A stretch of 12,184 nucleotides of DNA from Chitinophagaceae bacterium (GTDB lineage: Bacteria; Bacteroidota; Bacteroidia; Chitinophagales; UBA10324): assembly GCA_023251195.1 (NCBI GenBank), contig JAHEZG010000083.1:1-12184 (forward strand), written 5' to 3'. Shown in pieces: positions 6,010 through 12,184 of the stretch; the stretch's first letter is position 1; every line of letters begins with the position of its first letter. A model generated the notes under the pieces. That model was given only the letters and a program-made list of their open reading frames with translations, was not told the origin of the DNA and ran no database searches. The position numbers were made by a program, and so were the translations under genes.

Positions 6010-7536
6010 ATGGGAGAACCAATTGATGAAATAATAATTAATAAAGGGAATCAGGAAATGGATTCGGCTTTAGAAAAAATTCAAAACTTCACAGGTAAGT
6101 ACCCAAAACAACTTTGGTATTTATTTTTCAGTGAAATGTGGGAGCGCTTTTGTTTTTACGGAATGCGTGGTATGCTCACATTTTTTATGGTGAATCAGTT
6201 GATGATGGATGAAAGCAAAGCCAACCTGCAGTATGGCGCCACACAAGCTTTTGTTTATGCGTTCACTTTTATAGGAGGATTATTCGCCGATAAAATTTTA
6301 GGATTCCGCAAATCACTTTTCTGGGGTGGGTTGCTAATGATAACAGGCAGTTGCATTCTCGCTTATAATCCACATGAATTTTTCTTTTTAGGAATCAGCT
6401 TCTCCATTATCGGAACCGGATTTTTTAAACCGAATATTTCCACCATGGTCGGGTCGCTTTATAAAACCGGAGATACCAGAAGAGATGCAGGCTTTTCACT
6501 TTTCTATTCAGGAATAAATATCGGTGCTTTGTTGGGTGGATACATTTGCATAGCAATTGGAAAAGATTATTCGTGGAATCTTGCTTTTGGTTTTGCTGCG
6601 ATTGTGATGACCATCAGTTTGCTCACTTTTGTTTTTACTCAGCGCAGTTTAGGTCCGATTGGATTGTCGCCGTTTGCAAATGCCAATGATGGAAAAAACA
6701 GAAAGTGGTACTACTATGCAGTGTATGCAGGGTCACTTGCAATCATTCCTGTAATTATGATGATGGTTGCAAAAACAGAATATACCGATTGGTTTATGTA
6801 CACGGTTGGCCCTGCCGCCTTGCTTTATATTTTTTATGAGATGACAAAATTTTCATGGGCAGAACAGAAGAAATTATTTGCTGCTCTGGTGTTTATTGTT
6901 TTCTCTGTTTTCTTCTGGGCTTTCTTTGAACAGAGTGGTGGTTCGCTCAGCATTTTCGCCGCAAATAACCTGACCAACACTGTGCTTGGAATGAAAGCAG
7001 ATCCAAATGGCGTGAACAATGCAGCGAATTCTTTGTTCGTAATAATTTTTGCTCCGATACTTGGATTGATTTGGTTGTGGATGTCAAACAAAAAAATTGA
7101 ACCGAACACAGTTGTGAAATTCGGTTTAGGATTTTTATTTCTTGCACTTTCATTTTATACTTTCTACGCCACACGATTTTTTGCAAATGCAGAAGGTATA
7201 ACATCACTCGATATGTTTACACTCGCATACTTCATCATCACATTTGGTGAATTGTGTTTGTCGCCAATCGGTTTATCAATCATGACTAAACTCTCGCCCA
7301 AACCGTTACAGGGGGTTATGATGGGAATGTGGTTTTTAGCCAGCTCTTACGGACAATATGCCGCCGGAATTTTGGGTGCAGGAATGACCAGCCCAGGCGA
7401 AAATGCAACTGTAACAGAAAAATTAATTTCATATACCGACGGTTATAAGCAACTTGCTATCTATGCGCTCGTTGCAGGCATTGTTTTAATAATCATTTCG
7501 CCTCTTGTGAAAAAATTAATGCAGGAAGTAAAGTGA
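6010..7536 (+). CDS. POT/PTR-family proton-dependent oligopeptide transporter
   Basis: An inner-membrane symporter of the POT branch of the major facilitator superfamily that imports di- and tripeptides with protons. The hallmark ExxERFxxYG motif is intact (E42, E45, R46, F47, Y50, G51), as are MFS motif A (GGLFADKILGFR, 89-100), GTGFFKPNISTMVG (135-148) and the second PTR signature FYSGINIGALLGG (165-177). The 508 residues and at least 12 hydrophobic segments fit the family; the extra helices between the two bundles (about 235-305) agree with the bacterial 14-helix form. ATG 6010 is used; ATG 6058 would shorten the cytoplasmic tail by 16 residues without harm. A weak -7-like TATCTTTT lies at 5983-5990. 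Next to the tyrosine catabolic genes it could supply peptide-derived amino acids, but shared regulation is not shown. Confidence 0.93.
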   Translation: MGEPIDEIIINKGNQEMDSALEKIQNFTGKYPKQLWYLFFSEMWERFCFYGMRGMLTFFMVNQLMMDESKANLQYGATQAFVYAFTFIGGLFADKILGFRKSLFWGGLLMITGSCILAYNPHEFFFLGISFSIIGTGFFKPNISTMVGSLYKTGDTRRDAGFSLFYSGINIGALLGGYICIAIGKDYSWNLAFGFAAIVMTISLLTFVFTQRSLGPIGLSPFANANDGKNRKWYYYAVYAGSLAIIPVIMMMVAKTEYTDWFMYTVGPAALLYIFYEMTKFSWAEQKKLFAALVFIVFSVFFWAFFEQSGGSLSIFAANNLTNTVLGMKADPNGVNNAANSLFVIIFAPILGLIWLWMSNKKIEPNTVVKFGLGFLFLALSFYTFYATRFFANAEGITSLDMFTLAYFIITFGELCLSPIGLSIMTKLSPKPLQGVMMGMWFLASSYGQYAAGILGAGMTSPGENATVTEKLISYTDGYKQLAIYALVAGIVLIIISPLVKKLMQEVK

Positions 7537-7567
7537 TTTGCACAAACAGCATTATCATTTACATTTG
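7537..7567 (+). promoter_or_regulatory. Consensus Bacteroidota promoter of tRNA-Cys
   Basis: TTTG at 7537-7540, exactly 19 bp, then TACATTTG at 7560-7567: a perfect fit to the TTTG-N19-TAnnTTTG primary-sigma promoter of Bacteroidota. The -33 element begins at the base after the transporter stop codon (7534-7536). The predicted start of transcription is about 7571-7574, only a few bases before the mature tRNA end at 7577. Confidence 0.8.
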
Positions 7568-7576
7568 CCGGCATCA

Positions 7577-7647
7577 GGTCGGATGGCCGAGTGGCTAGGC
7601 AAAGCTCTGCAAAAGCTTCTACAGCGGTTCGAATCCGCTTCCGACCT
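7577..7647 (+). tRNA. tRNA-Cys (anticodon GCA)
   Basis: A complete 71-nt cloverleaf. The acceptor stem pairs GGTCGGA (7577-7583) with TCCGACC (7640-7646). The D stem is GCC/GGC, the anticodon stem AAGCT/AGCTT closes the loop CTGCAAA with anticodon GCA, and the T arm is AGCGG-TTCGAAT-CCGCT. The discriminator base is T (7647), the U73 identity element expected for cysteine tRNA. CCA is not encoded and must be added after transcription. It has its own promoter and terminator, so it forms a single-gene unit. Confidence 0.97.
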
Positions 7648-7658
7648 CTGATAAATAC

Positions 7659-7695
7659 AAAACCCCTGAATTTTTTTCTTCAGGGGTTTTTTGGT
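7659..7695 (+). terminator. Rho-independent terminator after tRNA-Cys
   Basis: A perfect 12-bp stem, AAAACCCCTGAA (7659-7670) with TTCAGGGGTTTT (7679-7690), around an 8-nt pyrimidine loop, running into a T tract. It ends the tRNA transcript 11 bp after the gene. The A run on the 5' side could let it work in both directions. Confidence 0.9.
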
Positions 7696-7917
7696 TTTAA
7701 TTGATTCAGTGTTTTTATTTCTGGGAAACAATTTTAAATCAACTCAAATAATTATGAGGCTTTTATATTTTGTTTCTGTCAGCATATTTCAAGAAAATAC
7801 AATTTGAAATTTTAAAAGTTAATTGTAATGGTGTTGAGTCCGTTTTTTTTTGCGGAAAGTGTTATCTGACTCTTTTTTACTTGAGTTGTGTCAACATATT
7901 TCGTGAGGATAAAAATA
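7696..7917. other. Non-coding AT-rich spacer
   Basis: Between the tRNA terminator and the T9SS-gene terminator. No credible gene is seen: the only open frame (7770-7958, 62 codons) resembles no family I know and runs through the downstream terminator hairpin. The one internal feature is a 17-bp near-direct repeat, TTCTGTCAGCATATTTC (7774-7790) and TTGTGTCAACATATTTC (7886-7902), identical at 15 of 17 positions. Confidence 0.5.
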
Positions 7918-7949
7918 AAAAAGCCCCATACAAAAATTTGCAGGGGCTT
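7915..7949 (-). terminator. Rho-independent terminator of the T9SS cargo gene
   Basis: On the minus strand, AAGCCCC (7949-7943) pairs with GGGGCTT (7927-7921) around a 15-nt loop, followed by a T-rich tail reading TTTTTTATTTTT on that strand. It lies 22 bp past the stop codon of the secreted-protein gene and faces the right way to end its mRNA. Confidence 0.8.
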
Positions 7950-7971
7950 GTTATCTGAAACAATATAGTAA

Positions 7972-8964
7972 TTACATTTTTGTGATTTTTGAAATACTCT
8001 GGCCTAGCTTGGTGGTTAAAATAATGTTGTAGTTTCCAGCTGGTAAATCAAAAATATTCACATCAAATGTATAATCACCTTTGACGCACATATTATTTAA
8101 GATTGTCTTTAATTTTTTTCCTGAAATATCAAACAAATCTAAACTTACCAATCCAGTATTCGGAAGGGAATACTTAATGGTAAATTTATCATTGGCTGGA
8201 TTGGGGTAAGTAGTTAAATCAAAATTTTGAGATGATGGTGCGAATGCTAAAACAGATCCTGAACCTGTAACCATTATGTCATCGATGCTAATTAAATTAT
8301 CATCAACAGTGCCGTGGCAAAAAGCAAGATAAATTGTTTGTCCGGCATATCCGGCTAAACTTGCGCTATCAGGTCTCAAAACACCTTTCCATCTTGCAGA
8401 GTCACCGTTATCTTCCAACCAAAGTCCATCAGCACCAAAAACAAAACCATTTGAAAAGGTGTAATCCGCAAAACTATGGCTGCTGTCTCCGGATAAAAAT
8501 TCAGCATACAATTTTAATGTATCAGAAAAATTATTGTCAAAATTTTGCGTTGTTGAAACTAAAACCTGCAAGCCATCCAAATATCTGGGAGTTTGACGGG
8601 GTGCCGATTTCCAATAAAACATACCTGATGCATCATTTAAATGAATCGGAGGCAGTATTAAATAATTTGCGACAGGTGATGGATCTAATGTCCATGAATT
8701 ACTGGCCATAACCGTGTTTGCTGAATCTACATTCGCAAATCCTCTTGTTATAAACCATTCATTTGGTCTGCTTCCTCCACTTTGGTCAACAAGTCCGTCT
8801 AAGTCAGCATCAATCCATGTAGTATCATTACCTGTAGGAGTGGTAATAATAATATTTGCATAGGTCGTAGTGTCTTGAAAATCTTCGCTAAGAATAATGT
8901 TCTGAGCTTTTGAATTTAAGGTTAATGCGATTGCTAAAGCGCAAAGGGTGTAAAATTTTTTCAT
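7972..8964 (-). CDS. Secreted type IX secretion cargo protein with choice-of-anchor J-like domain
   Basis: A 330-residue exported protein. Residues 1-20 form a Sec signal peptide (MKK, hydrophobic core, cleavage near NSKA-QN). Residues about 24-234 look like a choice-of-anchor J/cleaved-adhesin beta-sandwich: early SEDFQDT, NEWFITRGFAN (68-78), YLILPPIHLN (101-110), FYWKSAPRQ (116-124) and ending SIDDIMVTGSG (227-236). Residues about 250-330 are a type A T9SS sorting domain: TTYPNPANDKFTI, LFDISGKKLKT, LPAGNYNI and a basic KITKM end. D52-A-D-L-D-G-L-V-D60 is a DxDxDGxxD loop of the calcium-binding kind. It is probably carried across the outer membrane, trimmed at the C-terminus and anchored or released. 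The ligand is unknown. It stands alone, with its own terminator and a possible promoter upstream. Confidence 0.9.
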   Translation of the reverse strand: MKKFYTLCALAIALTLNSKAQNIILSEDFQDTTTYANIIITTPTGNDTTWIDADLDGLVDQSGGSRPNEWFITRGFANVDSANTVMASNSWTLDPSPVANYLILPPIHLNDASGMFYWKSAPRQTPRYLDGLQVLVSTTQNFDNNFSDTLKLYAEFLSGDSSHSFADYTFSNGFVFGADGLWLEDNGDSARWKGVLRPDSASLAGYAGQTIYLAFCHGTVDDNLISIDDIMVTGSGSVLAFAPSSQNFDLTTYPNPANDKFTIKYSLPNTGLVSLDLFDISGKKLKTILNNMCVKGDYTFDVNIFDLPAGNYNIILTTKLGQSISKITKM

Positions 8965-8989
8965 TATTATTTTTTGTTTTTGAATGCAG

Positions 8990-8997
8990 CGAATGTA
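8990..8997 (-). promoter_or_regulatory. Possible -7 element of the T9SS cargo gene
   Basis: The minus strand reads TACATTCG, five of the six fixed positions of TAnnTTTG, about 25 bp before the start codon. There is no clear TTTG at the expected distance upstream, so this is only a weak candidate. Confidence 0.3.
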
Positions 8998-9062
8998 TAG
9001 AAGTTTTTGAAAAAGAAAAGTCGTTTTTTGATTTATGTTTTTTCTGAAAAAAAGAAATGTAT

Positions 9063-10307
9063 CTATCGGATGGAATAAATAATTAATCCACTCAATAGTT
9101 TGGGCTCGAACCAGGTGCTCTTTGGGGGCATAATTTCTCCCGCGTCGCTCACATCAAAAAGTTGTTGCATACTCACGGGATACAATGCAAATGCCACCGC
9201 CGATTTTCCTTTGTCCACTCTTTTTTCTATTGATGTTAATCCCTTGGTGCCTGGATAAAAATCCATTCGCTTATCTGTGCGAGGATCTTTTATTCCGAGT
9301 ATCGGATCTAAAATATTATTCTGAAGTATGGAAACCACTAATCGATTTACCGGATCATTTTTATAAGTGTTCGGTTTTGGTGTGAGTTCAAACCAATGTT
9401 CACCTAAGTACATGCCTATTTTGTGTAATGATGAGGGCGCAAATTCGTTTTCATTAATTGCTTTCACATCAAATTTCTCTTTCACTTTTTCAATCAGTTC
9501 TTCATTGCTTAAACCATTCAAGTCTTTTACAACTCTGTTGTAATCATAAATTCTTAATTGATTAGATGGAAACAAACAGGTGAGCAAATAATTGTAAGGT
9601 TCGGTTCCGGTGTGATGTGGATTTGCTTCGCTCATTAACCTGGCAACACGCGCAGCCGATGCAGCGCGATGATGACCATCGGCTATGTAACTGACATCCA
9701 CTTTCGAATTAAATAAAATTTTAAGTCGCGAAATAATATCTTCATCATTCACTACCCACAATGAATGATAGGCATCGTTATCGGATATAAAATGATATTC
9801 AGGCACAGTAGCTTTCACCTGATTTATTAAAGTATCAATTTCGTTCACCGGATTGTAAGCCAGAAAAATAGGGTTCGAACTCATGCCTGTTACCATCATG
9901 TGTTCAACATTCTCTAATTCTTTTTCTTCGCGCGTGTGTTCGTGTTTTTTTATTTTGTTATTAAAATATTCATCCACATGATAACACACCACTACTCCCG
10001 TCTGACTGCGTCCGTCGAGCATTTGACGATACACATAAAAACATTCAGTCGTTTCTTCAACCAGAATTTTATCGTTTAATAATTTATCGAAATATTTTTT
10101 CGCATGTTCAAATAACTGCGGATCTGTTTTAGAAGTTGAATCAGCAAAATCAATTTTCGGTTTCACTATGTGCGCAAACGAGTACGGATTTTTTTTCGCT
10201 TCGTCTCTGCGTTCCGGTTCGTTCATTAAATTATTCGGAAACACTGCCACTTTATCTACCAGCGTTTTCACCGGTCGTATTCCTTTAAAAGGAATGATTC
10301 TATCCAT
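9063..10307 (-). CDS. DUF1015 family protein in the serine biosynthesis cluster
   Basis: A 414-residue soluble protein of the DUF1015 family. Diagnostic stretches are IIPFKGIRPV (4-13), NPYSFAHIVKPKIDF (40-54), KKHEHTREEKE (120-130), YIADGHHRAASAARV (207-221) and MPPKSTWFEPKLLSGLIIY (393-411). D210-G-H-H-R214 matches the DG(H/N)HR motif of ParB/sulfiredoxin-type proteins, a fold that also includes free-serine kinases such as archaeal SerK and staphylococcal SbnI. A nucleotide-dependent reaction on serine or phosphoserine is therefore an attractive inference but unproved. The gene starts with an ATG 11 bp after serA, so it is almost certainly co-transcribed with it. The full length and intact C-terminal motif argue against decay. 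The family assignment is firm; the function is not known from the sequence. Confidence 0.87.
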   Translation of the reverse strand: MDRIIPFKGIRPVKTLVDKVAVFPNNLMNEPERRDEAKKNPYSFAHIVKPKIDFADSTSKTDPQLFEHAKKYFDKLLNDKILVEETTECFYVYRQMLDGRSQTGVVVCYHVDEYFNNKIKKHEHTREEKELENVEHMMVTGMSSNPIFLAYNPVNEIDTLINQVKATVPEYHFISDNDAYHSLWVVNDEDIISRLKILFNSKVDVSYIADGHHRAASAARVARLMSEANPHHTGTEPYNYLLTCLFPSNQLRIYDYNRVVKDLNGLSNEELIEKVKEKFDVKAINENEFAPSSLHKIGMYLGEHWFELTPKPNTYKNDPVNRLVVSILQNNILDPILGIKDPRTDKRMDFYPGTKGLTSIEKRVDKGKSAVAFALYPVSMQQLFDVSDAGEIMPPKSTWFEPKLLSGLIIYSIR

Positions 10308-10318
10308 TTACTGTAAAA

Positions 10319-11266
10319 TTATTTTTTAAAATAGTTGATGATAATATCTGCTACCTCGTTACCAATTCGTTCCTGTCCTTCCAATGTGGAAGCCGCAATG
10401 TGCGGGCTGAGTGAAACCCGTTCGTGCTTTAATAAATTTTCATTCGGTGTTGGTTCATTCATAAAAACATCAATACCTGCAAACGAAATTTTTCCGTTGT
10501 TTAAAAATTCAAGCAAATCATTTTCATTCACCACACCACCACGAGCACAATTAATTATGCCGACACCTTTCTTCATTTTTTCAAAATCATTTTTATTCAG
10601 CACTTCATGTTTACCGGAAACATGTACTGAAATAAAATCGCTGTTCGACACTAAAAAATCTTTATCAATTGTGTTGGTTGAAATAAAAACAGATTGTTTG
10701 TTCGGAAAATCCATTTTAATTTCAACCGTGTTTGCACGCAAATCATAGGCAAGCACTTTCATTCCCAAACCGTAAGCAATACGCGCCACTTCGATTCCGA
10801 TATTTCCGAAGCCAATAATGCCGATTGTTTTTCCGCGCATCTCAATACCTTTTGAATATTTAGATTTCAATTCCTTAAACTGTGATGCACCATTCATATA
10901 CATTTCGCGATTCGAATCATGAAGAAACCGGGCGCAACAAAACAGGTGAGCAAAAACCATTTCGGCCACCGAGTTTGATGATGCAAGCGGAGTATTTCTA
11001 ACTGCAATATTTTTTGTTTCAGCGAACGCAACATCAATATTATCGACACCAACACCACCGCGTACAACCAATTTCAATTTGTGGGCTGCTTCCAGTTCCT
11101 GCTTTCTTATTTTGGTGGCACTGCGCACAATCACCACATCATAATCATGAATGTGGGCAGCTAAATTTTCCTGTAAAATTTTATGAGTAGAAACTGCAAA
11201 TCCACTCGCAGCCAATCGGTCAATCGCATTTTTATCCAACCCGTCGTTGGCAAGAATATTTATCAT
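10319..11266 (-). CDS. serA: D-3-phosphoglycerate dehydrogenase (short form without ACT domain)
   Basis: An NAD-dependent D-2-hydroxyacid dehydrogenase, most likely SerA, oxidising 3-phosphoglycerate to 3-phosphohydroxypyruvate, the first step of serine synthesis. The Rossmann motif is G152-F-G-N-I-G157, with D175 (LAYD) ending the second strand, fitting NAD preference. The catalytic residues are R242 (NCARGG), E271 (FMNEP) and H289 (SPHIAAS). VVRGGVGVDNID (67-78) is the typical substrate-domain segment. At 315 residues it has no C-terminal ACT domain, so serine feedback through that domain is absent. The neighbours serC and DUF1015 make 3-phosphoglycerate the likely substrate rather than another hydroxyacid. 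The ATG at 11264-11266 follows a good promoter match, so it may be transcribed independently of serC. Confidence 0.92.
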   Translation of the reverse strand: MINILANDGLDKNAIDRLAASGFAVSTHKILQENLAAHIHDYDVVIVRSATKIRKQELEAAHKLKLVVRGGVGVDNIDVAFAETKNIAVRNTPLASSNSVAEMVFAHLFCCARFLHDSNREMYMNGASQFKELKSKYSKGIEMRGKTIGIIGFGNIGIEVARIAYGLGMKVLAYDLRANTVEIKMDFPNKQSVFISTNTIDKDFLVSNSDFISVHVSGKHEVLNKNDFEKMKKGVGIINCARGGVVNENDLLEFLNNGKISFAGIDVFMNEPTPNENLLKHERVSLSPHIAASTLEGQERIGNEVADIIINYFKK

Positions 11267-11286
11267 TAAGAGAAAAATTTTTTCGG

Positions 11287-11294
11287 CAAACTTA
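11287..11294 (-). promoter_or_regulatory. Candidate -7 element for serA-DUF1015
   Basis: On the minus strand TAAGTTTG matches TAnnTTTG fully. The -33 region has only a TTTT-type sequence about 16-19 bp upstream, so the match is partial. It would give a 5' leader of about 17 nt before the serA ATG. Confidence 0.4.
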
Positions 11295-11395
11295 AATGAT
11301 TCGGGATGGAAAACGGGAGAAGCCTTTATTAAAATTATAAATCAACAGCACAATGGAGATCGAATCACATTACACATATAACCATAATTGTCACC

Positions 11396-11419
11396 GTCAC
11401 ACAGAGCTTGTTGAATTGT
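11396..11419 (+). repeat. GTCAnnCnGAG-type intergenic repeat, copy B
   Basis: GTCACACAGAGC followed by TTGTTGAATTGT. It shares the skeleton GTCAnnCnGAGnTnnTnGAA with copy A at 5911-5934 in the opposite orientation. It looks like a degraded member of a dispersed family; identification rests on the two copies here and on recollection. Confidence 0.4.
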
Positions 11420-11532
11420 TGTCTAAGGAACATTTCGGATCTCTAATCGGAAAGTGTTTTTTTGGAGAAAAGAATGCAGCGCATTTGTTTGTCTTCAATG
11501 GTTTGTCAGAACTCTGGTTTGACTTTAATGCA

Positions 11533-11546
11533 TCTGCCTTGCGGCA
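11533..11546. repeat. Short perfect hairpin
   Basis: CTGCC-TTGC-GGCAG, a 5-bp GC stem with a four-base loop, stands out in AT-rich surroundings. No T tract follows on the plus strand, so a terminator is unlikely. CTGCC/GGCAG words recall small palindromic repeats of Bacteroidota intergenic regions. Confidence 0.4.
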
Positions 11547-11663
11547 GTAGTTAAATTCAATATGATGTTGAAAACAATACTAAATTAACATCAATTAATC
11601 TTTCTAATTATTATAATCTGATATAACTAATTTAAAAAAATAATGAGTGAATAACAAAATGCA

Positions 11664-12184
11664 CTATCCATTCTTCAAAGCAAACTCCCTCATAACACCA
11701 ACCAACACATCAATCCCCTCCATAGGCATAGCATTATAAATCGAAGCCCTGAATCCACCAACTGAGCGGTGCCCCTTAATACCAATACACCCTGCATCCT
11801 TAGCAGCGTTCGCAAAAGCCTCTTCCAACTCAGGTTTATTAATAGTAAAAGTCACATTCATCCGCGAGCGGTCCTCCTTTGCAATTACTCCGGTGAATAA
11901 TGGATTGCTATCAATTTCATTATACAACTTCATCGCCTTCTCTTCATTCATCTTCTCCATCGTTGCTAATCCACCCATTTTCTTAATCCACCTCAAAGTC
12001 AACATCGAAACATAAATAGCAAAAGTGCACGGAGTATTAAACAATGAGCCTTCTTTTATATGCGTCCTGTAATCTAAGATCGTTGGAATTTGCCTCTTAA
12101 CTTTACCAAGCAAACTCTCACGAACCACAACAAGAGTAACACATGCAGTCCCCATATTCTTCTGCGCCCCTGCATATATCATAT
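11664..12184 (-). CDS. serC: Phosphoserine aminotransferase (partial, N-terminus outside window)
   Basis: A PLP enzyme that transaminates 3-phosphohydroxypyruvate with glutamate to give phosphoserine, the second step of serine synthesis. Only the last 173 codons or so of an expected 355-360 are in the window. The visible part opens at IYAGAQKNMG, whose Lys is the PLP-binding residue of SerC. It continues with PTILDYRTHIKEGSLFNTPCTFAIYV and the family-typical C-terminal GHRSVGGFRASIYNAMP. The reading frame is intact to the TAG at 11664. Codon habits differ from serA: by hand count Lys is AAG 10 to AAA 4, Glu GAG 8 to GAA 4, and Arg AGG in 5 of 9, while serA has about 4 AAG to 21 AAA. It lies upstream of serA in the same direction but 397 bp away. 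Confidence 0.94.
   Translation of the reverse strand, partial: MIYAGAQKNMGTACVTLVVVRESLLGKVKRQIPTILDYRTHIKEGSLFNTPCTFAIYVSMLTLRWIKKMGGLATMEKMNEEKAMKLYNEIDSNPLFTGVIAKEDRSRMNVTFTINKPELEEAFANAAKDAGCIGIKGHRSVGGFRASIYNAMPMEGIDVLVGVMREFALKNG

Larger units (their letters stand above)
11267..11663. other. 397-bp spacer between serC and serA
   Basis: No convincing gene. The first part holds the possible serA promoter. An open frame on the plus strand (11353-11550, 65 codons, beginning MEIESHYTYNHNCHRH) resembles no family I recognise and runs through the repeat at 11396-11419 and a small hairpin, so it is probably fortuitous, though its three Lys codons are all AAG as in serC. The last 110 bp before serC's stop are very AT-rich. 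SerC and SerA genes are usually close in Bacteroidota, so a gap of this size is unusual. Confidence 0.5.

Noticed and set aside
7577..7647. tRNA-Cys as an attachment site of an integrated element
   Set aside because: No integrase is present, and I see no second copy of the tRNA 3' end in the window. A neighbouring genome comparison would be needed to revive the idea.
7770..7958. 62-codon open frame before the T9SS gene
   Set aside because: It reads through the T9SS terminator hairpin, contains both copies of the near-direct repeat or lies across them, and has no recognisable domain.
11353..11550. 65-codon open frame on the plus strand in the serC-serA gap
   Set aside because: It matches no family I recognise, overlaps a repeat copy and a small hairpin, and has no promoter of the type seen elsewhere in the window. 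Kept only as a note in the spacer entry.

Overview
The window looks like a chromosomal segment of a free-living or environmental Bacteroidota (Sphingobacteriia/Chitinophagia/Cytophagia-like; rank below phylum is inference). The reasons are: low GC with AAA/GAA/TTT-rich codons; almost no Shine-Dalgarno sequences; promoters of the TTTG-N19-TAnnTTTG type (a perfect one precedes the tRNA); a type IX secretion C-terminal sorting domain; and a DUF1015 gene beside serA and serC. No phage, insertion sequence, integrase or CRISPR array is visible.

Layout, left to right. (1) 1-1596, minus strand: rsmI (16S rRNA 2'-O-methyltransferase), then lnt (apolipoprotein N-acyltransferase, cut by the window start), separated by a spacer holding an imperfect inverted repeat built of about 8-bp units. 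(2) 1660-2290, plus strand: a two-gene toxin-antitoxin module, mntA (minimal nucleotidyltransferase) and hepT (HEPN toxin), overlapping by 14 bp. Its best promoter match lies so close to the start codon that the mRNA may be leaderless. (3) 2316-5824, minus strand: hmgA (homogentisate dioxygenase), hppD (4-hydroxyphenylpyruvate dioxygenase), a seven-helix membrane protein and a YjbR/MmcQ-like protein. (4) 6010-7536, plus strand: a POT-family proton/peptide symporter, divergent from hmgA. (5) 7577-7647: tRNA-Cys(GCA) with its own consensus promoter and a strong terminator. (6) 7972-8964, minus strand: a secreted T9SS cargo protein with its own terminator. (7) 9063-12184, minus strand: DUF1015 protein, serA (3-phosphoglycerate dehydrogenase) and the C-terminal half of serC (phosphoserine aminotransferase).

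How it fits together. The peptide importer could supply amino acids, and HppD plus HmgA carry out two consecutive ring-processing steps of tyrosine degradation; the later steps (maleylacetoacetate isomerase, fumarylacetoacetase) are not in the window. SerA and SerC make phosphoserine from 3-phosphoglycerate. The DUF1015 protein, with a ParB/Srx-like DGHHR motif, sits 11 bp behind serA and is the best candidate here for an uncharacterised role in serine metabolism. A 397-bp spacer separates serA from serC, and serC has clearly different codon habits (AAG/GAG/AGG-rich), which suggests a junction or transfer event there.

Most of the window is ordinary housekeeping and catabolic sequence. I do not see a wholly new system. 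The points most worth following are the DUF1015-serine link, the possibly leaderless mntA-hepT module, the serC discontinuity and several families of intergenic repeats.
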